From Novosphingobium fluoreni (GTDB taxonomy: Bacteria; Pseudomonadota; Alphaproteobacteria; Sphingomonadales; Sphingomonadaceae), in NCBI RefSeq assembly GCF_014196615.1, contig NZ_JACIDY010000013.1, positions 1 through 34,169 on the forward strand: DNA of 34,169 nt. Direction: 5' to 3'. The notes below the pieces were generated by a model that was not told the DNA's origin, did not search any database, and worked only from the letters and a program-made list of their open reading frames with translations. The number at the start of each line of letters is the position of its first letter. Within the stretch, counting starts at the first letter, position 1. The position numbers and the translations under genes are program-made. Positions 24,402 to 32,389 of this stretch are shown here, in pieces.

Positions 24402-26731
24402 GCGAGTTCGACCAATCCTTGGTTTACGTAGAGGGTAGAGCGGCGTTGCGCAGTTCGGTTCGCAGCGCGTGCCATGGCGGCCATCGCGTTGGGATCACAG
24501 ATCTGGCCGTGCTGGCCGCCGGCGGAGCGCGTGATGGATTCGTCCATCAAGGTTCCGCCCATGTCGTTTACTCCGGCACCCAGCAACCGCGTCACGCCGT
24601 CAGGGCCCAGCTTCACCCAGCTGGCCTGGATATTGGTGATGAGCGGATGCAGGACGAGGCGGGCAATGGCATGCATCAGCAGCACTTCACGGGCGCTGGG
24701 ACCAGAGCGGGACAGGCCCTTGCGAGCGATCGGCGCGCCCATGTGGACGAACGGCAGCGGCACGAATTCGGTGAAGCCGCCGGTTTCCGCCTGAAGGTCA
24801 CGGATCGCAAGCAAGTGCCGCGCCCAATGATCGTAGCGGTCGACATGGCCGAACATGATCGTGGCGGTGGATCGTAGGCCGACGCCATGGGCGGCACGCA
24901 TCACCTCCAGCCATTGCGCGGTCATCAGCTTGTCGGGGCAGATAACCGCGCGCACTTCGTCGTCCAGGATTTCCGCCGCGGTGCCGGGCAGGCTGGCAAG
25001 ACCCGCGTCGCGCAGCCTCGTGAGGTAATCGGGCAAGCTGAGACCCAGGGTCTGCGCGCCGTGCGTAACTTCTAACGGCGAGAAGGCGTGCACGTGAAGG
25101 TCCGGCGCGGCATCCTTCACCGCTCGCACGACGCTCAGATAATAGTCCCCGTCGAACTCCGGGTGGATGCCGCCCTGCAGGCAGACTTCGGTAGCCCCCC
25201 GCTGCACCGCATCGACCGCGCGCTCCGCCACTTCGGCCAATGGCAGGCGATAGGCCGGGCCGCGTTCCGATCGCGTGCTCCCCTTGGAAAAGCCGCAGAA
25301 GCCGCATTTGTAGAGGCAGATGTTGGTGTAATTGATGTTGCGATTGATCACGTAGGTAGCGACATTGCCGCGCGTTTCGTGCCGTAGCAGGTCGGCAGCC
25401 TTCGCGATCCGGGCGATGTCGCCGCCCTCCGCACTGAACAGCGTGACGATGTCAGCCTCTGGCAGCCGCTCGCCTTTTGCGGCTCTGGCGATGATCGTCT
25501 CGATTTGCGCTGACAAGGCGGTATCGCCGATGGGCAAATCGAAAGGCATGGTTTGGGCGATGCCGGGGCGCCATCCGTCTACCACGGGCAACCCGCGCGC
25601 ATCGACGACTTCGCGAACTCGGCGGCGCAGCGTCGGATCCAGCCATGTGTCAGGCTGCTGGGCAAAGTGGGGCCCGATCGCCAGGCGCTGTTGCAAGACG
25701 CGGCCCGCACGCGCCGTCAGCGTTTCCAGCAGTTCCAGCTGCGGCCAAGGCGCTTCCGGATTCACGTGGTCCGGCGTGACGGGCGAGACGCCGCCCCAGT
25801 CGTTCACGCCTGCGCGTAGCAGTTGCACGAAGCTTTCGGGCTCATGCAGGTTGGGCGGCGCCTGGATCGTCATCCGCGCGCCCAGGATCAGCCGGGCTGC
25901 GGCGATGGTCCAGAGATGCTCCTCCAGCGAAGGTTCCGAGTGATGAGCCATTCTGGTATCAGGCTTGGCTCGGAAGTTTTGGATGATGACTTCTTGGATA
26001 TGGCCATAGCGGGCGTGAAGATCGCGAATGGCGACCAGCGCCTCAATCCGCTCCATCCGGGTTTCGCCGATGCCGATCAGCAGCCCGGTAGTGAAAGGCA
26101 CGGCGGCGCGGCCCGCCTCCTCTATCGCAGCCAGGCGCAGGGCGGGGGCCTTGTCTGGCGAGCCGTGATGCGGGCCGCCTGGCTCCGTCAAACGAACGCT
26201 GGTGCTTTCCAACATCAGTCCCATGGAAGCGGAAACCGGGCGCAGCGCTGCGTAGTCCTGTGCATCCATCAGGCCTGGATTCAGGTGAGGTAGCAAGCTG
26301 GTTTCCGCCAGGACATCCGCAGCGCACTGGCGCAGGTAGCCCAGCGTGCTGGCAAAGCCCATGTCGGACAAGGCGTCGCGCGCGGCATTGTAACGCGCCT
26401 CCGGATGATCGCCCAAGGTGAACAGCGCCTCGCGGCAACCCATGGCCTCACCCGCCCGCGCGATCGCCAGCACCTCGTCCCGCGTCAGGTAAGGCTTGAT
26501 GTGGCGGGGCGTGGTGGCGAACGTGCAGTAGTGGCAAACGTCGCGGCACAACTGGGTGAGCGGAATGAAAACTTTGCGCGAATAGGTGACGAGCGCGCCA
26601 AATTCAGACAGCGTCAAAGCCTCCGACGCCGCCAGCATTTCTGTCAGCGGCATCGCCTCGAGCGCGGCAAGCAGCTCGGTCGCCGTCGCGCCGGTCATGG
26701 CGGCGATCGTACCGGGACGCTGCATCAGCAT
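24398..26731 (-). CDS. fbiC: FbiC, bifunctional FO synthase (CofG-CofH fusion)
   Basis: A 777-aa fusion of two radical-SAM enzymes that make FO, the deazaflavin core, from tyrosine and the flavin precursor 5-amino-6-ribitylamino-uracil. The N-terminal CofG half has its [4Fe-4S] triad at Cys62, Cys66 and Cys69 (LCRDVCHYC). The C-terminal CofH half has Cys472, Cys476 and Cys479 (CLYKCGFC). Other markers include FTLGDHPE, GLLIGIGET, VNDWGGVSP, CLQGGIHP and GAGVNDMGGTL. The order and fusion follow the actinobacterial FbiC rather than separate archaeal proteins. The start is ATG at 26731 or 26725, with no clear ribosome site; ATG 26698 is also possible. It is the first gene of the operon. Confidence 0.94.
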   Translation of the reverse strand: MLMQRPGTIAAMTGATATELLAALEAMPLTEMLAASEALTLSEFGALVTYSRKVFIPLTQLCRDVCHYCTFATTPRHIKPYLTRDEVLAIARAGEAMGCREALFTLGDHPEARYNAARDALSDMGFASTLGYLRQCAADVLAETSLLPHLNPGLMDAQDYAALRPVSASMGLMLESTSVRLTEPGGPHHGSPDKAPALRLAAIEEAGRAAVPFTTGLLIGIGETRMERIEALVAIRDLHARYGHIQEVIIQNFRAKPDTRMAHHSEPSLEEHLWTIAAARLILGARMTIQAPPNLHEPESFVQLLRAGVNDWGGVSPVTPDHVNPEAPWPQLELLETLTARAGRVLQQRLAIGPHFAQQPDTWLDPTLRRRVREVVDARGLPVVDGWRPGIAQTMPFDLPIGDTALSAQIETIIARAAKGERLPEADIVTLFSAEGGDIARIAKAADLLRHETRGNVATYVINRNINYTNICLYKCGFCGFSKGSTRSERGPAYRLPLAEVAERAVDAVQRGATEVCLQGGIHPEFDGDYYLSVVRAVKDAAPDLHVHAFSPLEVTHGAQTLGLSLPDYLTRLRDAGLASLPGTAAEILDDEVRAVICPDKLMTAQWLEVMRAAHGVGLRSTATIMFGHVDRYDHWARHLLAIRDLQAETGGFTEFVPLPFVHMGAPIARKGLSRSGPSAREVLLMHAIARLVLHPLITNIQASWVKLGPDGVTRLLGAGVNDMGGTLMDESITRSAGGQHGQICDPNAMAAMARAANRTAQRRSTLYVNQGLVELA

Positions 26732-26903
26732 GCGCCATCTTTGCAGGAGTAGAGGGCCGCGTTCCCGGAGCCGGTTGTTTGATGCGTCGTTCTTATCATC
26801 GTGGCCTCTCTCAACCCGGCGCGGTGCGGCATCCCGGCTTCCCTGTCACCCGGCCGGCATGTCGCGCGCTGGTCACGACATGCAGATGAGATGGCATAAG
26901 GGA

Positions 26904-27683
26904 TCAGCGGCCTTTCCAAACACCGGGACGCTTCTCGACGAACGCGGTCATGCCTTCCTTCTTGTCCTGCGTGGCGGTCAGGATCTGGAACAGGCGCCGC
27001 TCGGTCAGCAGGCCTTGCGCCAGATTGGTTTCGAACGCGATGTTGACCATTTCCTTGTTCACCATTGCGGCCATTGGCGGCATCGCGGCGATGGCCTGCG
27101 CCGTCTTCAGCGCCTCTGCCACCAATTGATCGGCGGCAACGATGCGCGAGACGAGGCCCGAACGCTCCGCTTCGGCTGCGTCCATATTGCGGCCGGTCAG
27201 GCACATCTCCATCGCCTTCGCCTTGCCCACGGCGCGCGTCAGACGTTGCGATCCGCCCATGCCCGGCGCGACGCCGAGCTTGATCTCGGGCTGGCCGAAC
27301 TTCGCGGTATCGGCTGCGATGATGAAATCCGCCATCATCGCCAGCTCGCATCCGCCGCCCAGCGCGAAGCCGGCGACTGCAGCGATCCAGGGCTTGCGCG
27401 TGGCGACGACGCCAGTCTGCCAGCCAGAGAAGAAGTCCTGCAGGAAGAAGTCCGCCGCGTCCTTGTCGACCATCTCCTTGATGTCCGCTCCGGCCGCGAA
27501 CGCCTTTTCACCGCTTCCGGTCAATACCGCGCAGCGTTGCTTTGGATCGGCGTCGTAGGCGTTGAACGCCGCTGTCAATTCCGTCAGCACTTGGCTGTTC
27601 AGGGCATTGAGCGCCTGCGGCCGATTGAGCGTTATCAGCGTAACGGCACCCTGCTGCTCGACCAAGATGGTTTCGTACGTCAT
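26904..27683 (-). CDS. Enoyl-CoA hydratase/crotonase
   Basis: A 259-aa crotonase with both catalytic glutamates of classical enoyl-CoA hydratases: Glu113 in [12 protein letters not shown] and Glu133 in FGQPEIKLG, spaced 20 residues as in the model enzymes. The oxyanion-hole segments are [11 protein letters not shown] and GFALGGG. It should hydrate a trans-2-enoyl-CoA in beta-oxidation. The frame is open to 27863, but the ATG at 27683 has a good AGGAAGAG site (complement of 27692-27699) and begins the homologous region. It lies 172 bp upstream of fbiC on the same strand, so it might share its promoter. It is divergent from the aldo/keto reductase. Confidence 0.9.
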   Translation of the reverse strand: MTYETILVEQQGAVTLITLNRPQALNALNSQVLTELTAAFNAYDADPKQRCAVLTGSGEKAFAAGADIKEMVDKDAADFFLQDFFSGWQTGVVATRKPWIAAVAGFALGGGCELAMMADFIIAADTAKFGQPEIKLGVAPGMGGSQRLTRAVGKAKAMEMCLTGRNMDAAEAERSGLVSRIVAADQLVAEALKTAQAIAAMPPMAAMVNKEMVNIAFETNLAQGLLTERRLFQILTATQDKKEGMTAFVEKRPGVWKGR

Positions 27684-28009
27684 GATAATCGCTCTTCCTG
27701 CTCCACTATCGCTTGCGCTTATATAGCGCCGTCGTTGACCGCAAGCGGATGGCTGATTTTGCGGTGAAGAGACGCCTCTCATAGGTTTAGTGGAACGACG
27801 ATGCCAAGCCCGGAAGGCGGGTCTTGGGCAGTCCGGTGGCTTCTTGTCATAACCATCATGCATTTGATGTGTTTAGAGGGGACTTGCATCAGTGTGCTGA
27901 TCGTTGCCGTGTCAGCACGCTGCCGCCTCGCCGGCGATCGTGGTGATATTGCGCATCCCGGCGAGGAACATGCCAAGACGATTTGGCCGACCACGGGAGA
28001 TGGCACGCA
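27684..28009. promoter_or_regulatory. Divergent intergenic region between enoyl-CoA hydratase and AKR
   Basis: About 326 bp with no supportable gene. It should hold promoters for both divergent genes. The clearest structure is an inverted repeat at 27892-27920: GTGTGCTGA and TCAGCACGC arms with an 11-bp loop and one G-U pair, about 90 bp before the AKR start. It could be a regulator site. No convincing -35/-10 pair was identified. Confidence 0.35.
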
Positions 28010-28843
28010 ATGACAATGACAGTGAAGTTGAACGATGGCCATGTGATGCCCCTGTTGGGGCTGGGCGTGATGCAGATCGCGGACGACGATACGCCCCGGG
28101 CGATGCGCCAGGCGGCGGACCTGGGCTATCGCCTGTTTGATACAGCACCGGTCTATGGCAACGAAGCGGGAACCGGTCGGGGCGTACGCGAATGTGGCCT
28201 GCCGCGCGAAGACGTGTTCGTCACCACCAAGCTGTGGAACACCCGCCAAGGCTATGACGAGGCGTTGCGGGCCTTTGATGAAAGCCAAGCTGCGCTCGGG
28301 CTGGACTATGTCGATCTGTACCTGATCCACTGGCCGGTTCCGCATCGTAACCTATACCTTGATAGCTGGAAGGCTTTGATCCGGCTGCGTGACGAAGGTC
28401 GGGTGCGTTCGATCGGGGTATCGAATTTCATGGTCGAGCATCTTGATCATATCGTGGCCGAGACAGGCGTGGCGCCGGCGGTCAACCAGATCGAATACCA
28501 TCCGGCCTGGCAGCAGCGCGAAGCCGCCGAACGCGGGTGCGCCCATGCCAGGGTGACGCAAGCGTGGAGCCCGCTGGGCCGCGGGCCGATCTTGTCTGAT
28601 TCGCGGGTCGTGGAGGCAGCGGCCCGGATCGGCTGCACCCCGGCCCAGTTGGTGCTGCGCTGGCTGACGCAATCGGGCATCGCCGCGATTCCCAAGGCTT
28701 CCGGCGAGGCGCACATGCGTGAAAACCTGGAAAGCTTGAAACTGCACCTGGATGCTTCCGCGATCGCGCTGATGGACGGGATGCACGATACAGCCGGACG
28801 GATCGGCCCCGATCCCTACGTTTTCGAGAACCTGGTGCGTTGA
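28010..28843 (+). CDS. Aldo/keto reductase
   Basis: A 277-aa NADPH-type (beta/alpha)8 aldo/keto reductase of the AKR5/2,5-diketogluconate-reductase-like kind. The catalytic tetrad is visible: Asp and Tyr in FDTAPVYGNE, Lys in VTTKLWN and His in LIHWPVP. The family signatures LGLGVMQI, GVSNF, VNQIEYHP and IPKASGEAHMREN are present. The ATG at 28010, preceded by GGGAGA, is preferred over the upstream start at 27983. It probably reduces an aldehyde or ketone intermediate. It is divergent from the crotonase gene and followed, 163 bp on, by the second SDR/P450 block in the same direction. Confidence 0.88.
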   Translation: MTMTVKLNDGHVMPLLGLGVMQIADDDTPRAMRQAADLGYRLFDTAPVYGNEAGTGRGVRECGLPREDVFVTTKLWNTRQGYDEALRAFDESQAALGLDYVDLYLIHWPVPHRNLYLDSWKALIRLRDEGRVRSIGVSNFMVEHLDHIVAETGVAPAVNQIEYHPAWQQREAAERGCAHARVTQAWSPLGRGPILSDSRVVEAAARIGCTPAQLVLRWLTQSGIAAIPKASGEAHMRENLESLKLHLDASAIALMDGMHDTAGRIGPDPYVFENLVR

Positions 28844-29006
28844 TGCATTCGGCGACGAGCCAGACGGCTCGTCGCCACCGGATCTGATATCCCATGGGCA
28901 TAGGCCATCCGGGACACAACCGTTGACCATCTCCCAAAAACAGCGTCTAAGGCGTTCGTCTTAATTTGAGCGACGGAGCACGTCGCCGACCTTGAGAGGA
29001 ACGTCG

Positions 29007-29780
29007 ATGACCGATGCTGACGCCGTGCCGGCCGCGCTGAGCGCCATGTTCGGACTGACTGGCAAAGTCGCTCTGGTCACGGGCGGGGCGGTCGGCATGG
29101 GGAAGGCGTGCGGCTTGGTCCTGGCTGCGGCGGGTGCCACGGTTGTGCTGGCTGACGATGCGGATCGTATCGCATCTCTCGCCGATCTTCCCGGCACCGT
29201 TTCCCTCGCTACTATCGACATAACGTCACCAGCCTCAGTCGAGCAGGTGGTGAGCGATGTCGCCAAGGCGCACGGCGGGATCGATATCCTGATCAATGGC
29301 GCGGTGGTCAATCACAACAAGCCGTTACTGGATATCGATGCAGAGGAGTGGGACCGGGTCCAGGCGGTGAACCTCAAGGGTGCGTTTCTGATGATCAAGG
29401 CGGTGATACCGCATATGCGCAATCGCGGCGGCGGCCGGGTCATCAACATTACCACGATGGGCAGTGTCCATCCGGTGCTCAACGGCAACGGTGCCTATTC
29501 CGCGTCACGCGCGGGACTCAACCAGCTGACTCGCAATGTCGCGCTGGATTTTGCTTCCGATCAGATCACGGCCAACGCCGTCCTGCCGGGCGCGATCCGC
29601 ACCGAAACGATCAATCCCGATTTCCGGCCCACCGGTCCCGGTGCGGACATGACCCGCCACGTCGGCGGATTCGGCGTGCCCGAGGATGTGACCGGGCTGG
29701 TGCTCCTGCTGGCCAGTCCGGCGGGACGATACATTTCAGGGCAAGCGATCGCCGTGGATGGCGGCTTCCTGATCGGCTGA
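29007..29780 (+). CDS. SDR-family oxidoreductase with altered active site (YxxxR)
   Basis: A 257-aa SDR with a normal Rossmann start (ALVTGGAVGMGKA) and C-terminus (AVDGGFLIG), but three departures from the classical active site. The NNAG motif reads INGAV. The catalytic-serine region reads NITTMGS, with Thr where Ser is expected. The Tyr/Lys pair reads YSASR, so the Lys is replaced by Arg (codon CGC). It may have reduced or altered catalysis, or serve a binding role. The ATG at 29007 has a strong GAGAGGA site; the TTG at 28992 is disfavoured. It is first in a tight same-strand series SDR-SDR-P450-VOC-ALDH, 18 bp before the next SDR. Confidence 0.85.
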   Translation: MTDADAVPAALSAMFGLTGKVALVTGGAVGMGKACGLVLAAAGATVVLADDADRIASLADLPGTVSLATIDITSPASVEQVVSDVAKAHGGIDILINGAVVNHNKPLLDIDAEEWDRVQAVNLKGAFLMIKAVIPHMRNRGGGRVINITTMGSVHPVLNGNGAYSASRAGLNQLTRNVALDFASDQITANAVLPGAIRTETINPDFRPTGPGADMTRHVGGFGVPEDVTGLVLLLASPAGRYISGQAIAVDGGFLIG

Positions 29781-29798
29781 TTACAAAGGACAAGAACG

Positions 29799-30608
29799 AT
29801 GACGATTGCTCAGGATGTAATCTACTCGCTTTATACCATCCCCGATAAGGTCGCGATCGTGACCGGGGCCGGCTCCGGCATCGGGGAAGCGACCGCGACG
29901 CTGATGGCTCAGGCCGGCGCCAAGGTCGTCGTCGCCGACCTGATCGAGGAAGAGGCACAGCGCGTCGCCGATGCGATCGTCGCCGCCGGGGGCCAGGCCA
30001 TCGCGATCAAGGCCGATGTCTCCGAGGAGGTTGATGTGCAGGCCATGGCCGCGCGCACGGTGGAAACGTTTGGCGGGATCGACATTCTCGTCAACAACGC
30101 GGCCTATCGCCCCAAGGCGGACTTCTTCGAGATGGCGGTCGAAGATTGGGACAAGATGCACGCCGTCAACACGCGCGGCACGTTCCTCTGTTCGCGCGAA
30201 GCGATCAAGGTGATGCGAGCGCAAGGCAAAGAGCGCGGCGGGGCGATCGTGAACGTCTCCACCATCGGCACCGCGCTGCCCACAATCGTCAACAATGTGC
30301 ATTACGATAGTTCCAAGGCGGGTATCAACTCCATCACCAAGAGCACGGCCAGCGAGTTTGCGGCCGACGGCATCCGGATCAACGCGGTGATGCCGGGTGG
30401 CGTCGATTCCGGCGGATCGCGCAAGATGCGCGCGGACCCTTCGATGAACCTGCCGATGCGGGGCCCGATCATGATGCCCGGACGCTTGCTGCTTGGTGTC
30501 GCCCAGCCCATCGAGCTGGCCAGCGCCATCCTGTTCCTCGTCAGCCCCGCCTCCAGCTACATGACCGGGCATATCATGGCGGTTGACGGCGGATATCTGG
30601 TGGGATGA
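29799..30608 (+). CDS. Short-chain dehydrogenase/reductase (SDR)
   Basis: A classical SDR of 269 aa: TGAGSGIGEA for the dinucleotide, VVVADL (the Asp suggests NAD), NNAAY, the Ser in NVSTIGTA and the intact YDSSK Tyr/Lys pair. PGGVDSGGS and VDGGYLVG lie toward the C-terminus. AAGGACAAG precedes the ATG at 29799. Its stop overlaps the ATG at 30605 of the next gene as ATGA, indicating that the P450 is translated from there. It is a likely partner that oxidises the alcohol formed by that P450. Confidence 0.88.
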   Translation: MTIAQDVIYSLYTIPDKVAIVTGAGSGIGEATATLMAQAGAKVVVADLIEEEAQRVADAIVAAGGQAIAIKADVSEEVDVQAMAARTVETFGGIDILVNNAAYRPKADFFEMAVEDWDKMHAVNTRGTFLCSREAIKVMRAQGKERGGAIVNVSTIGTALPTIVNNVHYDSSKAGINSITKSTASEFAADGIRINAVMPGGVDSGGSRKMRADPSMNLPMRGPIMMPGRLLLGVAQPIELASAILFLVSPASSYMTGHIMAVDGGYLVG

Positions 30609-31878
30609 CCGAGATGGTAGGAGCTACGCAAGGTAGCAAGCTAGATGTAGAGCCCGTTTTCGATACGGTTGAGCGCCCCCCCATGTCGCGCCAGAACTGG
30701 TGGTCGATTTCGATTACCATGCGCCGATCCCGGACGGGGAGGATAACTACACGGTCCTCTCCCGCCTGCAGCAACACGGCCACGATATCTTGTGGACTCC
30801 GCGCAACGGTGGCCACTGGATTACCACGCGTGGTGAGGATATTCGCTGGGTCCAGGAGAACTTCGGGATTTTCAGCCATGAAGTCTTCACCATTCCGCGT
30901 GGTACTTCGCGGATCATTATGCCCCCGCTGACGGTCGATCCGCCACTTCATGCGCGCTATCGCGCCGTGTTGAACCCGTTCTTCACGCCAAAGAAAGTCG
31001 CGGTGCTTAAGGAAAAGGCCAGCGAACTTGCCATCGATCTGATCGAAAAGATTGCGCAGCAGGATCGGTGCGAGTTCGTATCGGAATTCGCCAGCGTTTT
31101 TCCTGTGATCATGTTCCTGGGTATCGTCGATCTTCCGTTGGAGATGCGCCAGGACTTCCTGGACTGGGCGCATACCTTCATGCTGGGTGAAACTCAGGCC
31201 GAGCGCGATTCCGGCTTGGGCAAGGTCCTGGGATACCTGAACAAGGTAACGCAGGAACGGTACGCCAATCCCGGCACGGATCTGATGAGCGCGATTGCCG
31301 CCTGGCGGGACAATCCGCGTTTTCAGGGTGAGAACGAAGTGCAGGGCATGGCTGCGCTGATCTACTTCGGGGGCCTGGACACGGTCGCCTCCGCGATCAG
31401 CTTCATGATCCGCCATCTTGCCCAGAATCCCGGACACCGCCGCCGTATTCTGGAAGACCCCGCGATCATTCCGCGCGCCGCCGAAGAGTATCTGCGGCGC
31501 CACGGCCTCTCGAACACCGGCCGCCTGATCATGTCCGACGTGGAGCGCAAGGGTGCCACGATGAAGGCGGATGAGATGATCATGGTGCCAATCGGGTGCT
31601 CCAGCATCGATGATCGGCTGTACAAAAACGCGATGGACGTCGATTTTGATCGGCCCGAACTGATGACCGAAAGCGGGATACCCACTCACAATACTTTCGG
31701 AAATGGTCCTCACAAATGCGTGGGCGCACCGCTGGCGCGGGCCGAATTGCAGATCGTTTTGCAGGAATGGTTGCCGCGCATCCCGGATTTCCGCCTTGAT
31801 CCCGAAAAGCCCGTCCGCATTCACATGGACTCGGTCCCGGGCATCGAGGAGATGCATCTCCTGATCGGTAAGGAGTGA
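30605..31878 (+). CDS. Cytochrome P450, P450cam-like, frameshifted in a C7 run
   Basis: The second CYP101-like P450. The main frame (from 30700) has HGGHW-like RNGGHWITTRG, the I-helix GGLDTVASAISF, ExxR in EEYLRRHG and the heme loop FGNGPHKCVG (Cys 52 residues from the end). The N-terminus is split. The coupled start ATG at 30605 (ATGA overlap with the SDR) opens a different frame that should give ...FDTVERPP. The sequence HVAPELVVDFDYHAP, matching the P450cam opening, continues in the other frame. The switch lies at seven C residues (30676-30682); one more C would restore a single protein of about 424 aa. This may be a sequencing error, a mutation or slippage. An internal GTG at 30700 could give a 392-aa form. 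The Tyr96 equivalent is absent. Confidence 0.82.
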
Positions 31879-31883
31879 GCCGC

Positions 31884-32366
31884 GTGGCACAAAGCTTCCT
31901 GCCATTGGGTGGCTTCTATCAGTTCGGCTACGTCACTCGCGATCTCGACGCCGCGGTGGTGACCCTGGCTGAACAATTCGGCGTAACGCGCTATCGTCGC
32001 AAGCGAAGCTCGGAGTGGATGGAAGCGGTTCACGCCTGGGTCGGCGATAGCCAGATCGAAGTCCTGCAGCTGGGGCCAGGCGCGCCGAAGATGTACCATG
32101 ATTACGTCCCCGAAGCTGCCGGTGAGTTGCGGCTGCAGCATCTGGGACGGCGCGTGGAAACGCTGGAGGATTGGCGGGCGCTGGAACAGGCGATTGCGAA
32201 GGGCGGCTTTGACACGCCGATGAATGCTTCGGCGATCGATGGACAACTGCGGGCGATCTACGTCGATACGCGAAGGCTGCTCGGTATCTATAGCGAGTAC
32301 GTCTACTTCGCCGGGGATGCCTTGCGCATTTACGACGATGTTCCCCGCAACGATCCTGCCCGCTGA
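31884..32366 (+). CDS. VOC (glyoxalase-like) family protein
   Basis: A 160-aa vicinal-oxygen-chelate fold protein with the paired beta-alpha-beta modules: FYQFGYVTRDLDAAVVTLAEQFG at the start and IYVDTRRLLGIYSEYVYF at the end. The usual first metal-ligand His of glyoxalases is not evident, so metal dependence is uncertain. VOC proteins of this size include isomerases, lyases and binding proteins. The GTG at 31884 is chosen because AAGGAG (31870-31875) lies 8 bp ahead; the GTG at 31875 overlaps the P450 stop. It is the fourth gene of the SDR-SDR-P450-VOC-ALDH series, so it probably acts on an intermediate of the same pathway. Confidence 0.78.
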   Translation: MAQSFLPLGGFYQFGYVTRDLDAAVVTLAEQFGVTRYRRKRSSEWMEAVHAWVGDSQIEVLQLGPGAPKMYHDYVPEAAGELRLQHLGRRVETLEDWRALEQAIAKGGFDTPMNASAIDGQLRAIYVDTRRLLGIYSEYVYFAGDALRIYDDVPRNDPAR

Positions 32367-32389
32367 CACCTGGTTTTTTGGAGATGACG

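Noticed and set aside
26904..27863. 319-aa version of the enoyl-CoA hydratase
   Set aside because: The first 60 residues are low-complexity, non-homologous sequence; ATG 27683 has a strong ribosome site.
30574..31905. 443-aa minus-strand open frame opposite the second P450
   Set aside because: It is antisense to the P450 heme and I-helix motifs and has no recognisable family.
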